DNA from: Bradyrhizobium sp. BR 10289
Lineage (GTDB): Bacteria > Pseudomonadota > Alphaproteobacteria > Rhizobiales > Xanthobacteraceae
Direction: 5' to 3'
NCBI RefSeq assembly: GCF_019455385.1
Contig: NZ_JACOFR010000002.1
Coordinates: 484,822-548,821 of the forward strand
DNA length: 64,000 nucleotides
The number at the start of each line of letters is the position of its first letter. The first letter of the stretch is position 1. Positions 7,784 through 16,534 of the stretch are shown in pieces. Under the pieces are notes generated by a model. It had not been told where the DNA came from and ran no database searches. It saw only the letters and a list, made by a program, of their open reading frames with translations. A program made the translations under genes and the position numbers.

Positions 7784-8307
7784 CGCTCGTTCCAAGCGCA
7801 TCCTGGTACACGGACATCATCGCCGCCGTGGACCAGCAGCAGGCCGGCATCAAGGATCATCTCGGCCGCCCCTGGGCGCAGCATTTCGAGCGCGTGGCGC
7901 TCCGCCTCATCTTCCGCAAGCCGGACGCGACCCGCGCCCATATCGAATCGGCCCTGCTGCACGATGCGATGATGGAGCGTGGCGGCGGCCGCGAGATGCT
8001 GAGCGCACTCGGCATCAGCCAGGAGGCCTGCGAGATCATCGAGATCACGACCCCGCCGCCGAATGCGGACTATTATCGCCGCTTCCAGGAGGTCGGCCCC
8101 GCCGAATGCGAGATCTATCTCGACTATGTCCGAAAACTCTGCGCCTCCGGCAACCGCGCCGCGATCCAGATGAAGCTCGCCGACATCACCGACACCATCG
8201 AAGCCTGCCGCACCGGCCTGACGCCGCTCTTGATCGACCAGTTCGTCAACCGCTACGAGCCAAGCCGGAAGCTGCTCGAGCAGGCGCTGGGGTCGGAGTT
8301 GGGATAG
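7780..8307 (+). CDS. small HD-domain phosphohydrolase-like protein
   Basis: A 175-residue protein, third gene of the GntR-controlled operon, starting in a 4-base overlap with the monooxygenase. The HD-fold metal ligands can be followed: H in WAQHFERVA, HD in SALLHDAM and D in MKLADITD. The spacing and the KLAD sequence resemble the ppGpp hydrolase domain of Rsh/MESH1 proteins. The ED pair that follows the HD in those enzymes (HDTIED in the Rsh of this window) is replaced: HDAMME. It may therefore act on another substrate or be inactive. Its place in a catabolic operon is unexplained. Confidence 0.72.
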   Translation: MTLVPSASWYTDIIAAVDQQQAGIKDHLGRPWAQHFERVALRLIFRKPDATRAHIESALLHDAMMERGGGREMLSALGISQEACEIIEITTPPPNADYYRRFQEVGPAECEIYLDYVRKLCASGNRAAIQMKLADITDTIEACRTGLTPLLIDQFVNRYEPSRKLLEQALGSELG

Positions 8308-8625
8308 CGGGGCTGGCCGTCGCCGGCGCGATCGCCGCCGACAGACGCAGGACTATCGCATACGGATTCACAGAGGCTGCCCATGGGGCTCCGCCTCTCC
8401 CGCTTGCGGGAGAGGCCGACGCGCTCGCAGAGCGCGGCGGGTGAGGGTTCTCTCCGCAATGGGATATTCTCCGCAATCCACGGCAACCCCGATGCGGAGA
8501 CAACCCCCACCCCAGCCCTCCCCCGCAAGCGGGAGAGGGAGCCTACCGCCGATGCCGCGGAACTGTGCACAGGAACTCCGCGCGTTGATGCACCGTTGTC
8601 GGTCAAACCCAGCGGAGAGCTTCCC
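8308..8625. other. 318-bp intergenic region filled by a long palindromic repeat
   Basis: No gene. About half is the 157-bp hairpin element at 8387-8543. The last 80 bases should hold the promoter of the Gly-rich protein, but no strong -35/-10 pair stands out. Confidence 0.6.
8387..8543. repeat. long palindromic intergenic repeat (Bradyrhizobium type)
   Basis: The ends are inverted copies: GGCTCC plus a CTCTCCCGCTTGCGGG block at 8387-8410, and CCCGCAAGCGGGAGAG plus GGAGCC at 8522-8543. Only one base is inserted between them. A second inner pair (GGGTGAGGG near 8440 and CCCCCACCCC near 8508) continues the stem. Each end is itself a small palindrome around CCGCTTGCGG. I recognise this layout as a common non-coding repeat of Bradyrhizobium genomes. 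It contains no gene. Confidence 0.75.
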
Positions 8626-9183
8626 ATGATCCGGCAATCCATCATTGTTGCAATTGCGTGCGTCGCGCTGTCGTCCAGCACCTTTGCCCAAGGGGGCGGA
8701 GGCGGCGGCGGCGGCGGCGGTGGTGCCGGTGGAGCCGGCGGCGGCGCTGCATCGAGCGGCGCCTCGGCAGGCAGCGGGGCTGGCTCTGCGGGAACGTCGA
8801 GCGCCGGGACCGCAACCGGTACGGCTGGAGGCAACACCGCCGCCTCGACAAATCCCAGCAGCGCGCCCTTCTCGAACCCGATCGGGCAAGGCACAGCGCC
8901 CGGCGCATCGAACGCCAACCCAAACAGCGGTCAGACCTCGACACAGTCGCCACAGACGCCCGCCAGAACGACGACGCAATCGACAACGGCCGACACGGTC
9001 AACGCCGAACAGCGCGCTGCGACACAAGGAACGAATACCGCATCTCCGAACAGCAGCGCCGGAGCCGGTGCCGTCGGAGCCCCCGGCGTCGGCGTCGGGC
9101 ATACAGCAAACGGCCAGCCGATCGGCACGACGGGATCGGGACCCGGTTCTCCGGAGCAGCCGATCGATTCAGGACGCCGGTAG
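8626..9183 (+). CDS. secreted Gly/Ala/Ser/Thr-rich low-complexity protein
   Basis: A 185-residue protein with a clear Sec signal peptide (MIRQ then a hydrophobic core, cleavage likely after residue 23, SSTFA-Q). Eleven consecutive glycines follow, then a long region of almost only G, A, S, T, N, P and Q. No fold or catalytic motif is visible and no cysteine follows the signal. The start ATG has a GGAGAG ribosome site. It may be a disordered surface or periplasmic protein. The GGC run is a site where replication slippage could change length between strains. Confidence 0.72.
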   Translation: MIRQSIIVAIACVALSSSTFAQGGGGGGGGGGGAGGAGGGAASSGASAGSGAGSAGTSSAGTATGTAGGNTAASTNPSSAPFSNPIGQGTAPGASNANPNSGQTSTQSPQTPARTTTQSTTADTVNAEQRAATQGTNTASPNSSAGAGAVGAPGVGVGHTANGQPIGTTGSGPGSPEQPIDSGRR

Positions 9184-9492
9184 CGTCAGCACGATCGGGG
9201 CGGTCACGTCCCGATCCACCTGCCGCATGATGACACCGTACCCCTGTTTTGCCCGACGGGTCAAGTGAATTTCGGAAAAATAGCAGCAGGCCTGCCAAAG
9301 GCATGATCCGGCAACGGCATCGCTACTGTGCATGGGGTTGTTTTCGGCATTTTGATCTGCCGGCCGTCCCGGCAGCCGCCCGCGGCGCTTTTCGCTACCT
9401 TCGCGGGCAGTTCCGGGGTTGTGGGCGGGGACGCCAAAATGCTGTGACCTCGCCTTGCGCATCGCGCCGATCCTAGCTAATGGAACGACGTT
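9184..9492. other. 309-bp intergenic region before tRNA-Pro
   Basis: No gene is supported. Around 9246-9285 a segment with TTGCCCGACGGGTCAA resembles degenerate intergenic repeats I have seen in Bradyrhizobium and Rhodopseudomonas, but there is no second copy here to confirm it. A weak promoter for the tRNA (TTGCGC, 17 bases, TAATGG) may lie at about 9455-9483. Confidence 0.4.
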
Positions 9493-9570
9493 CGGAGCGT
9501 GGCGCAGCCCGGTTAGCGCACTAGTCTGGGAGACTAGGGGTCGGAGGTTCAAATCCTCTCGCTCCGACCA
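9493..9570 (+). tRNA. tRNA-Pro (GGG anticodon)
   Basis: A 78-nt cloverleaf. The acceptor arm CGGAGCG (9493-9499) pairs with CGCTCCG (9560-9566), followed by A and an encoded CCA (9568-9570). The anticodon stem CTAGT/ACTAG encloses the loop CTGGGAG, giving anticodon GGG, which reads CCC and CCU proline codons. The T loop GTTCAAAT is standard. No integrase or duplicated tRNA end is nearby. Confidence 0.97.
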
Positions 9571-9649
9571 TTTTTCTCAAAGCATCGCGCAGGCGGATCG
9601 ACAGTCGGGAGAGAGCCCGCTGCGGGCGCTTGCCAATGCGCGACGGCCC

Positions 9650-10228
9650 CTACCCGTCCTTCAGCGCCTGATCCAGCATCTCCCGGCAGGCGACGAGGTC
9701 GGCGAGCACCTTGCCCAGCCGTTCCCGGTCCAGCGCGCTCGGGCCGGCGGGCGCGGCGGGTGCGCCGGCCTTGCGGAAGGTGGTGAGGATGTCCTCATCG
9801 TCGACCTCGGTGAAGCGGAAGTCGATGCCCTCCTCTTCATCGCCCTGGTAGTCGTCATCGTCGGTATCGGTGACGCCTTTGATCGGCGCCTCATCGTCCG
9901 GCTCCATCAGGCTCACGCCGATGGCGTCCTCGATCGCGCCGAACGAGACGGCAGCGGCGCTGTCGGCGAGGCCCTGCACCGATTTGACGCCGTGCTCTTT
10001 CAGGATCCGCTGCACGCCGCGGATGGTGTAGCCCTCCCCGTAGAGCAGGCGGCGGATGCCCTTGAGCAGGTCGACGTCGTCGGGGCGGTAATAGCGGCGG
10101 CCGCCGCTGCGCTTCATCGGCTTGATCTGGGAGAAGCGGGTCTCCCAGAACCGCAGCACGTGCTGCGGAATGTCGAGTTCCTGCGCGACTTCGCTGATGG
10201 TTCGGAACGCGTCCGGCGCCTTGTCCAA
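9650..10228 (-). CDS. MerR family regulator next to ihfA
   Basis: A 192-residue protein. The N-terminal winged helix is of MerR type ([22 protein letters not shown], then [17 protein letters not shown]). The C-terminal part has an acidic stretch ([14 protein letters not shown]) and a helical tail and lacks the cysteines of metal sensors. This gene follows ihfA 26 bp downstream on the same strand, an arrangement common in alphaproteobacteria. The FWE in place of YYE is typical of this orphan subgroup. Target genes are unknown. Confidence 0.88.
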   Translation of the reverse strand: MDKAPDAFRTISEVAQELDIPQHVLRFWETRFSQIKPMKRSGGRRYYRPDDVDLLKGIRRLLYGEGYTIRGVQRILKEHGVKSVQGLADSAAAVSFGAIEDAIGVSLMEPDDEAPIKGVTDTDDDDYQGDEEEGIDFRFTEVDDEDILTTFRKAGAPAAPAGPSALDRERLGKVLADLVACREMLDQALKDG

Positions 10229-10254
10229 AGGCTGGTCCTTATCCGTCGGGCGGC

Positions 10255-10596
10255 TTAAGCCTCGGGTTGCGCCTTGCTGGCATCGCCATTGCCGCGATGC
10301 TGGGTGTTGATGCGCTGCTTCAGGATCGCCGACGGCTTGAACACCATGACGCGGCGCGGCGAGATCGGCACCTCGGTGCCGGTCTTCGGATTGCGGCCGA
10401 TGCGCTGGCCCTTCTTGCGCACCATGAAGGAACCGAACGAGGACAGCTTCACCGTCTCGCCCCGCTCGAGGCAGTCGGTGATCTCCTTCAGCACGAGTTC
10501 CACGAACGCGGACGACTCCGTCCGCGACAGCCCCACCTTCTGGTAGACGGCCTCGCAGAGATCGACACGCGTTACGGTTTTACTTTGATCGGTCAT
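10255..10596 (-). CDS. ihfA: integration host factor alpha subunit
   Basis: A 113-residue DNA-bending protein of the HU/IHF family that works as a heterodimer with IhfB. The alpha-type N-terminus ([19 protein letters not shown]), the body motif [12 protein letters not shown] and the DNA-intercalating beta arm with proline in GRNPKTG are all present. The ATG at 10596 (MTDQSK) was chosen over an upstream in-frame start. It lies in the fabH-ihfA-merR order. IHF assists sigma-54 activators, relevant to the RpoN promoter at 518. Confidence 0.96.
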   Translation of the reverse strand: MTDQSKTVTRVDLCEAVYQKVGLSRTESSAFVELVLKEITDCLERGETVKLSSFGSFMVRKKGQRIGRNPKTGTEVPISPRRVMVFKPSAILKQRINTQHRGNGDASKAQPEA

Positions 10597-10729
10597 CGCC
10601 CTGCCCCACATCACGGCGAACAATTGTCGTCTGAAATTATGAGCTTACGATACGACGGTCAACAGCGCTCATCAATGCACACGCATCGATAATGCCGGCG
10701 GATTCCGGCAAAATTTTATCGACTGTGGC

Positions 10730-11710
10730 TTACCAGCGCACCAGCGCCGAGCCCCAGGTGAAGCCGCCGCCCATCGCCTCCAGGAGGACCATGTCGCCGC
10801 GCTTAATGCGGCCGTCCTTGCGCGCCACCGCCAGCGCCAGCGGGATCGAGGCCGCCGAGGTGTTGCCGTGGCGGTCCACCGTCAGCACCACCTTCTCCGG
10901 CGCGATGTGCAGCTTGTGGGCAGAGGCGTCGATGATTCGCTTGTTGGCCTGGTGCGGCACGAACCAGTCGATGCCGTCGGCATCGAGCCCGGTCGCCTTG
11001 AAGGCATCGACGATCACGTCGGTGATCATGCCGACCGCATGCTTGAAGACCTCGCGGCCCTCCATGCGCAAATGGCCGACGGTCTGGGTCGAGGACGGCC
11101 CGCCGTCGACGAACAGCTTTGCCTTGTGGCGGCCGTCGGAGCGCAAGTGAGTGGTGACGATGCCGCGGTCGGTCGCGGGATTGCCCGGCTGCTCCTGCGC
11201 CTCCAGCACCACCGCGCCGGCGCCGTCGCCGAACAGCACGCAGGTGCCGCGGTCGTTCCAGTCGAGGATGCGCGAGAAGGTCTCCGCGCCAATCACCAGC
11301 GCGCGCTTGTAGGCGCCGGTGCGCAGGAAATTATCGGCGGTGGCGAGCGCGAACACGAAGCCGGAGCAGACCGCCTGAAGGTCGAACGCCGCGCCGTGGT
11401 TGATGCCGAGCGCGTGCTGCACGGCAACGGCGGTTGCGGGGAAGGTGTTGTCGGGCGTCGAGGTCGCCAGCACGATCAGTTCGATCGACTGCGCGTCCAC
11501 GCCGGCATCGGTCAGCGCGGCCTGCGCCGCCTTGACCGCCAGATGCGAGGTGAACTCGCCCTCGGCGGCGATATGCCGCTCGCGAATCCCGGTGCGCTGC
11601 ACGATCCATTCGTCGGACGTGTCGATACGGCTCGCCAACTGGGCGTTGGTCACCACCTGCTCCGGCAGATACGAGCCGCAGCCCAGCACGACCGAACGAA
11701 TTTGAGTCAC
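10730..11710 (-). CDS. fabH: beta-ketoacyl-ACP synthase III
   Basis: A 326-residue enzyme that condenses acetyl-CoA with malonyl-ACP to begin fatty acid synthesis. The Cys-His-Asn triad is present: C115 in [10 protein letters not shown] in [10 protein letters not shown] and N in [11 protein letters not shown]. Length is normal. Its start overlaps the plsX stop by four bases, so the two are coupled. plsX-fabH is the usual order linking phospholipid precursor formation with chain initiation. A recognisable terminator before ihfA is not seen. Confidence 0.98.
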   Translation of the reverse strand: MTQIRSVVLGCGSYLPEQVVTNAQLASRIDTSDEWIVQRTGIRERHIAAEGEFTSHLAVKAAQAALTDAGVDAQSIELIVLATSTPDNTFPATAVAVQHALGINHGAAFDLQAVCSGFVFALATADNFLRTGAYKRALVIGAETFSRILDWNDRGTCVLFGDGAGAVVLEAQEQPGNPATDRGIVTTHLRSDGRHKAKLFVDGGPSSTQTVGHLRMEGREVFKHAVGMITDVIVDAFKATGLDADGIDWFVPHQANKRIIDASAHKLHIAPEKVVLTVDRHGNTSAASIPLALAVARKDGRIKRGDMVLLEAMGGGFTWGSALVRW

Positions 11711-12768
11711 GAAACATCCTCCGGCGCGGACTGCACGGAATTGAGTGCACTGCCCTCGCGGTTGAGCATCTGATTGATCTTGTTCAGGAGATCGTAGTGA
11801 GCCATCTCATAGCCAACATCGATCGCATAGGCAAAGCCTTCGGCGTTGATTCCGCCATGGCTCTTGACCACCAGTCCGTTGAGCCCCAGCAACACGCCGC
11901 CATTGGACTTGTTGGGGTCCATCTTGTCGCGCAGCGCCTGGAAGGCGCCGCGGGCAAAGAGATAGCCGAGCCGGGACAGCCAGCTCCGCTGGATCTCGTG
12001 ACGAAGTAAATCCGCCATCTGCCGGGCGGTTCCTTCGGCGGCCTTGAGCGCGATGTTGCCGCTGTAGCCCTCGGTCACGATGACGTCGGCCAGCCCCTTG
12101 CCGATGCCGTCGCCCTCGACGAAGCCGATATAGTCGAGTTCCGGCAGGTTCATCGCGCGCAGCATCTCGCCGGCCTCGCGGATCTCCTCGTGCCCCTTGA
12201 TCTCCTCGGTGCCGATGTTGAGCAGGCCGACCGTCGGGCGCTTCTTGTCGAACACCACGCTCACCATGGCCGCGCCCATCACCGCAAGCGCCACCAGATG
12301 GTGCGCGTCGCCGCCGATGGTCGCGCCGAGATCGAGCACGACGGACTGGCCGCGCTGGGTCGGCCATATCGCAGAGATGGCGGGGCGGTCGATGCCCGGC
12401 AGCGTGCGCAGATGAAAGCGTGACATCGCCATCAGCGCGCCGGTATTGCCGGCGGAGACGGCGACATCCGCCTCCCCCTTCTTCACTGCGTCGATGGCGA
12501 GCCACATCGAAGAGGTCTTGCGGCCGCGCCGCAGCGCCTGGCTCGGCTTGTCCGAGCCGCTGACGGCGACGTCGGTATGGATGATCTTCGAGGCCGATTT
12601 GAGCTGAAGGTGCCGCTCGAGCTCGGGCTCAATCTTCGCGCGGTCCCCGACCAGCAGGAACTCGGTGTCGCGATGTCTGGCAAGCGAGATCGCCGCACCC
12701 GGAATGACCACGGCGGCGCCGGAGTCGCCCCCCATGGCGTCAAGCGCGATGCGAACCTTGCTTGGCAT
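11707..12768 (-). CDS. plsX: phosphate acyltransferase
   Basis: A 353-residue enzyme that converts acyl-ACP to acyl-phosphate for PlsY, the entry to phospholipid synthesis. Diagnostic segments are the N-terminal IALDAMGGD, the central [11 protein letters not shown] and the C-terminal GGVLLGLNG. The ATG at 12768 ([12 protein letters not shown]) is the conserved start; an upstream in-frame codon would add 55 unrelated residues. It overlaps fabH by four bases. Confidence 0.98.
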   Translation of the reverse strand: MPSKVRIALDAMGGDSGAAVVIPGAAISLARHRDTEFLLVGDRAKIEPELERHLQLKSASKIIHTDVAVSGSDKPSQALRRGRKTSSMWLAIDAVKKGEADVAVSAGNTGALMAMSRFHLRTLPGIDRPAISAIWPTQRGQSVVLDLGATIGGDAHHLVALAVMGAAMVSVVFDKKRPTVGLLNIGTEEIKGHEEIREAGEMLRAMNLPELDYIGFVEGDGIGKGLADVIVTEGYSGNIALKAAEGTARQMADLLRHEIQRSWLSRLGYLFARGAFQALRDKMDPNKSNGGVLLGLNGLVVKSHGGINAEGFAYAIDVGYEMAHYDLLNKINQMLNREGSALNSVQSAPEDVS

Positions 12769-13065
12769 GAAAGTCCTGGAAACCTGGTCTGGTGCGGCCT
12801 CCGACGAGCGGGGCCGCAAAATGGGCTCGCCATGGACATGGCGACCGGCCAAGCGCAACGCCGCACCCGGACCGGGGCGCGACAATAGCGTTTTGTTATC
12901 CCGAAACAACCTCTTGCCCCCAGCCTTTTGCATTCGGGGCGATCCGGCGCCGGAGGCGCGAATTCAGAAGAAATACATGGAAACCAAACAGATACATCAG
13001 GCTCTCAAACCATCCCCGCAAACGCCTCGCACGCCTTGCGAAGGTGGTCTTACGGGAATGACCTT
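12769..13065. other. 297-bp region between yceD and plsX
   Basis: No gene. It should hold the plsX promoter on the minus strand, but no clear -35/-10 pair is visible. In many bacteria rpmF (ribosomal protein L32) sits here between yceD and plsX. No such frame exists in this window, which agrees with its location elsewhere in many rhizobia. Confidence 0.5.
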
Positions 13066-13647
13066 CTATTTGCCCTTCCTTTTGCCTTTCTTGTTGTCCT
13101 GAAGCGCCTTCAGGGCCGCGAAGGGGTGGTCCTCCGGATCAGGCGCCGTGATCTCGGCCTCGAACACGGCCCCCTCCTTGCGCGGATAGGGGTCGATCGC
13201 CAAGAACAGCGCATCGGTGGCAATGCGGCCGAGGTCGATCATGCCATTGACGATCGGCTCCGGGGGATCGGCGACCTCCGGCGGCTCCTCGTCGTCCTGC
13301 CCCTCCTCGATCAGGTCGGCCAGCCGTCTTGCCTCGGCTTCGGGGGCGAAAATCAGGTCGATCTCCTCGTCGATCTCGTTCTCGATCGGATCGAGGGTAA
13401 CCACGCAGGTCTGGCCGATCCGAGCCCGGACGTGACCCGTGACCTCGTAGCGGCCACCGCTCTTGGGCACGACCTCAAGGTCGGCCAGGGCGGAAAGCAC
13501 CTCCCGCAAGCCTGCAATCTCGGCCATGGCCTGCCGCTCGGCGGCGGAGGCCTCGAGCTTGCGATGCAAGCCGGTGTCGGGAATCTGCGCCACGATGACC
13601 GGGGACCGCCACGGATCGGGCCTGGATTCGGCGTTTGGTCGGCTCAT
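13066..13647 (-). CDS. DUF177 / YceD family protein
   Basis: A 193-residue member of the YceD family, whose E. coli member is linked with 23S rRNA accumulation. The conserved central region is visible: GHVRARIGQTCVVTLDPIEN, followed by an acidic stretch and DPYPRKEGAVF, ending in a Lys/Arg-rich tail. The canonical C-x(n)-C pair is reduced to one cysteine (TCVVT). It starts within the stop of the upstream cytochrome chaperone gene (4-base overlap) and precedes plsX, the usual neighbour of this family. Confidence 0.88.
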   Translation of the reverse strand: MSRPNAESRPDPWRSPVIVAQIPDTGLHRKLEASAAERQAMAEIAGLREVLSALADLEVVPKSGGRYEVTGHVRARIGQTCVVTLDPIENEIDEEIDLIFAPEAEARRLADLIEEGQDDEEPPEVADPPEPIVNGMIDLGRIATDALFLAIDPYPRKEGAVFEAEITAPDPEDHPFAALKALQDNKKGKRKGK

Positions 13648-14195
13648 GGCGTGACATCCTCGGGAAGCGCCGGGGGAAACTTGAAGGACGCGCACAGCAG
13701 CGTAGCCTCGTCGGCCCGGGCGAGATCGGCGTCCGCGGCCCGGGCGTAGGCCGCAAGGCGTCTGGCGTGGTCGATGCCGGTCCCATTCAGAATATTCTTG
13801 CAGATCGCGGCTGCCAGCGCCTCGCCGCCGGCCTCCACAGCCTGGTCGTAGGCCTGGACTCGGCCATAAAAGGCCTCGCCGAAGGCCCGCATCCGCTTCG
13901 GCACGGTCTGATCGCCGATCCCCATCTCGCGCAGATTGTCGTCCATGTCCTCGCAGAAGCGGTCAAACAGCGCCTGCGACAGTCCCGTGGCGCCCTCAGC
14001 CGCGCGCAGTCGGCGCAGCAGCAGCCAGAGGTGCAGCAGCAACAGATCGAAACGCCCATCGACCGTGTCGGGCACGCCCAAGTCGCGGTAAAATATGGGT
14101 TCTCGCGCCTGCGCCACGATCATGCCATAGATGGCTTCAATGGTGCCGCGCGGGGCTTGCCGGGGTTTCCTGAAGTGATTGAACGGCCAAACCAT
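13644..14195 (-). CDS. ubiquinol-cytochrome c chaperone family protein
   Basis: A 183-residue protein of the Cbp3/UQCC1 family that helps assemble cytochrome b of the bc1 complex. The typical alpha-helical body is seen: EPIFYRDLGVPDTVDGRFDL, then HLWLLLRRLR, and FCEDMDDNLREMGIGD, the family's signature region. It overlaps the downstream yceD gene by four bases and is divergent from bamE with a 98-bp shared upstream region. Membrane segments are absent, as expected. Confidence 0.92.
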   Translation of the reverse strand: MVWPFNHFRKPRQAPRGTIEAIYGMIVAQAREPIFYRDLGVPDTVDGRFDLLLLHLWLLLRRLRAAEGATGLSQALFDRFCEDMDDNLREMGIGDQTVPKRMRAFGEAFYGRVQAYDQAVEAGGEALAAAICKNILNGTGIDHARRLAAYARAADADLARADEATLLCASFKFPPALPEDVTP

Positions 14196-14293
14196 TGTGG
14201 GTTCCGCAAGCGGGCGTGCGCGTGTTGCAATTGCAGCCTCCGCCCGGTACTTCAGCGCCTCGCGCGACGCAAGGGGACGGAATCAGTTCCGCT

Positions 14294-14779
14294 ATGACGA
14301 TAACGATTAGGACCAGCCAGCGCGCCACCAAGTCGCGCGGCCTTTCTGCACGCTGGCGCTCCTTGCGCATGCTCGCGGCCGTGGCGCTGGTCGGCGGCGC
14401 CCTTGCGGGCTGCACCGGCGAGCAATTCCAGAAGGGCTACATCCTGCCGCCCGGCGCGCTGGAGCAGATTCCGATCGGCGCGAGCCAAGACCAGGTGCTG
14501 ATCGTGATGGGCACGCCTTCCACGGTCGCGACACTCGACGGTGAGGTGTTCTACTACATCTCGCAGCGCTCCGAGCGCATGGTCGCCTTTATGAACCAGA
14601 AGGTTGTCGACCAGCGCGTCATCGCGATCTATTTCGACAAGAACCGGCGCGTGCGCCGGCTTGCCAATTACGGACTCCAGGACGGCAAGATCTTCGACTT
14701 CATCAGCCGGACCACGGCGACGTCTGGTCAGGAGATGAGCTACCTCGCTCCGCTGTTCAAGCTGCTCAGCTTTAACTGA
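14294..14779 (+). CDS. bamE: outer membrane assembly lipoprotein BamE (SmpA/OmlA)
   Basis: A 161-residue lipoprotein of the Bam complex, which inserts beta-barrel proteins in the outer membrane. A lipobox LAGC places the lipid-modified cysteine at residue 40. The family motif GYILPPGALEQIPIGASQ and the following GTPSTVATL are clear. Two starts are possible: 14294 (used) gives a long basic leader, while the ATG at 14369 gives a compact signal peptide, MLAAVALVGGALAGC. Its neighbours are unrelated core genes. Confidence 0.93.
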   Translation: MTITIRTSQRATKSRGLSARWRSLRMLAAVALVGGALAGCTGEQFQKGYILPPGALEQIPIGASQDQVLIVMGTPSTVATLDGEVFYYISQRSERMVAFMNQKVVDQRVIAIYFDKNRRVRRLANYGLQDGKIFDFISRTTATSGQEMSYLAPLFKLLSFN

Positions 14780-14896
14780 GGATTCAGCCTGCGGCGTCGT
14801 GCCGCCTCCCGTGCGGCAATTGCGGGCGCGTACGACTTGCCGTTGCGCGCCGGGTTCCCTACGCTCTCTGCAAAACAAGAAGCAGGGAGTGGATTC

Positions 14897-15898
14897 GTGC
14901 AAAGAGCTTTGTTGTCCCGTCGCCGCGTGCTCACGGCTGCCGCCGGCCTGTCCGCCGCAGCGATCCTGCCGCGGTCGAGCCTCGCCGACTGGAAGCCGAC
15001 CGAAAACGTCCGCGTCGTCGTGCCGGCCGCAGCCGGCGGCTCGACCGACGTCATGGGCCGCCTGCTCGCCGCCCATCTGCAAACCGCCTGGGGCCAGTCG
15101 GCCGTCGTGGAAAACCGCTCCGGCGGCGGCGGTACGATCGGCACCGCCGAGGTGGTCCGTTCCAAGCCGGATGGCCACACCATCCTGATCGGCAATCCCG
15201 GACCGAACGCGATCGCCTACAGCATCTTCAAGAACCTCACCTACAAGCCGGACCAGCTCCAGCCCGTCACGAACATGATCCGGATCCCGAACATCGTCTC
15301 GGCGCATCCGAAGACCGGCATCAAATCGGTCGCCGAGCTGATCGCCTATTTGAAGGCCAATCCGGACAAGCTCAGCTACGCCTCGTCCGGCGTCGGCCAG
15401 AGCCCTCACCTCACCGGCGCCTGGTTCTTGCAGCTCACGGGACTAAAGATGACGCACATCCCGTTCCGCGGCGCCGGGCCAGCGCTCCAGGCCGCGCTTG
15501 CCGGCGACATCCAGATCCTGTTCGACAATCTCTATCCGAGCCTGCCGCAGGTGCAGAACGGCACCCTCACCGGCCTCTGCGTGACCACGCCCGAGCGCAG
15601 CGACCTTGCACCGAACCTCCCAACCATGCGCGAGAGCGCGCCGGAGCTTGCGAACTTCGACGTGTCATCCTGGTTCTCGGTGTTCCTGCCGAAGGGCGCG
15701 CCGCCCGCCGTGCTCGAAGCGCTCAATCTCCAGGTCAAGGCGATGCTGGAGCGCGACGACATCAAGAAGCAGATCGCCGCCATGGGCGCCCGCGCCGACT
15801 ACGGCACGCCGGAGCAGTTCGCCGCCTTCGTGGATGCCGAGACGAAGAAGTTCGCTGGCATCATCCAGAAGGAAGGATTGCAGATGGACGTGCAGTAG
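14897..15898 (+). CDS. tripartite tricarboxylate transporter substrate-binding protein (TctC/Bug)
   Basis: A 333-residue periplasmic binding protein. A twin-arginine leader (SRRRVL then a hydrophobic core) is followed by the family opening VRVVVPAAAGGSTDVMGRL, the ENRSGGGGTIGTAEV loop and the carboxylate-binding region SSGVGQSPHL. The GTG at 14897 is used because of its GGGAG ribosome site; a frame from 14837 would precede the leader with 20 extra residues. No tctA or tctB membrane gene lies nearby, so it is an orphan of the kind that is numerous in some proteobacteria. The ligand is unknown. Confidence 0.9.
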   Translation: MQRALLSRRRVLTAAAGLSAAAILPRSSLADWKPTENVRVVVPAAAGGSTDVMGRLLAAHLQTAWGQSAVVENRSGGGGTIGTAEVVRSKPDGHTILIGNPGPNAIAYSIFKNLTYKPDQLQPVTNMIRIPNIVSAHPKTGIKSVAELIAYLKANPDKLSYASSGVGQSPHLTGAWFLQLTGLKMTHIPFRGAGPALQAALAGDIQILFDNLYPSLPQVQNGTLTGLCVTTPERSDLAPNLPTMRESAPELANFDVSSWFSVFLPKGAPPAVLEALNLQVKAMLERDDIKKQIAAMGARADYGTPEQFAAFVDAETKKFAGIIQKEGLQMDVQ

Positions 15899-15950
15899 GT
15901 CGCAAAGCCACGATCCGATTAGCCTTGCAGCTGCGCGAAGCGCGGTCGCT

Positions 15951-16018
15951 GGGCGTAATCCGCCGATTGCCGCGACAGGCAAGGTGGCGGACTACGCTGC
16001 GCCAGTCCGCCCTACGCA
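15951..16018. repeat. short palindromic intergenic repeat
   Basis: GGGCGTAATCCGCC (15951-15964) is mirrored by GGCGGACTACGC (15986-15997) and again by GTCCGCCCTACGC near 16005-16017, giving alternative stems. This looks like the REP-like GCGTAATCCGCC element frequent in Bradyrhizobium. It lies 53 bp after the TctC gene and may also help end its transcript. Confidence 0.6.
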
Positions 16019-16046
16019 GTTCTTATTGTCTCGTCCCAAATGTCCC

Positions 16047-16077
16047 TTGACTTAGAGCGCACTCGAACTCGTAATTT
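16047..16077 (+). promoter_or_regulatory. MerR-type promoter with 19-bp spacer and operator dyad
   Basis: TTGACT (16047-16052) and TAATTT (16072-16077) are separated by 19 bases rather than 17, the hallmark of promoters remodelled by MerR activators. A dyad ACTTAGAG-CGCA-CTCGAACT straddles the -35 and spacer; the arms match at 6 of 8 positions. It begins 59 bp before the merR start at 16106, so autoregulation is likely. Confidence 0.68.
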
Positions 16078-16105
16078 CCGTGCGTCGTGATGAGAGACAG
16101 GTGGC

Positions 16106-16534
16106 ATGAAGATCGGCGAACTCGCGCGGCGTTCGGGACTGACGGCCCATACGATCCGCTACTACGAGCGGATCGGGTTGTTGCCTTACGCCGACCGGGA
16201 TCGATCCAGCCGCCGTGACTACGACGCCTCGATCCTTGCCTGGATCGAGTTTCTCGGCCGCCTGAAGACCACGGGCATGCCGATCCGGGACATGCTGCTT
16301 TACGCGGACCTCCGGGATCGAGGCTCCGGCACCGAGGCTGAGCGGCGCGCGTTGCTGGAGCGGCACCGTGAAAGCGTGCGTGCCCACGTCGACGAATTGA
16401 ATGCCTGTCTTCTCGTCCTCGACACCAAGATCGGCGGTTATGCCGACACGGAACAGAGGATGAAGGATTATGATGCAACACTTCCCGAACGCCGGCGAAA
16501 GCCGGTTGGAGCGCGGTCGGCGCGCGCTCGCTGA
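16106..16534 (+). CDS. MerR family regulator (AdhR/NmlR-like)
   Basis: A 142-residue activator-type regulator: helix-turn-helix IGELARRSGLTAHTIRYYERIG (residues 3-24), then SRRDYD and a dimerising coiled coil to about residue 115. The arrangement with a carboxymuconolactone-decarboxylase-like gene and the CTTAGAG operator recalls AdhR/NmlR, which sense carbonyl electrophiles. The cysteine conserved near residue 52 of those proteins is absent here (FLGRLKTTGM); the only Cys is C101. The inducer therefore cannot be assumed. The 3' end overlaps the next gene by 65 bases. Confidence 0.88.
   Translation: MKIGELARRSGLTAHTIRYYERIGLLPYADRDRSSRRDYDASILAWIEFLGRLKTTGMPIRDMLLYADLRDRGSGTEAERRALLERHRESVRAHVDELNACLLVLDTKIGGYADTEQRMKDYDATLPERRRKPVGARSARAR

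Noticed and set aside
9493..9570. tRNA-Pro as attachment site of an integrated element
   Set aside because: No integrase, no duplicated 3' end of the tRNA and no foreign-looking genes follow; the downstream region is the conserved merR-ihfA-fabH block.
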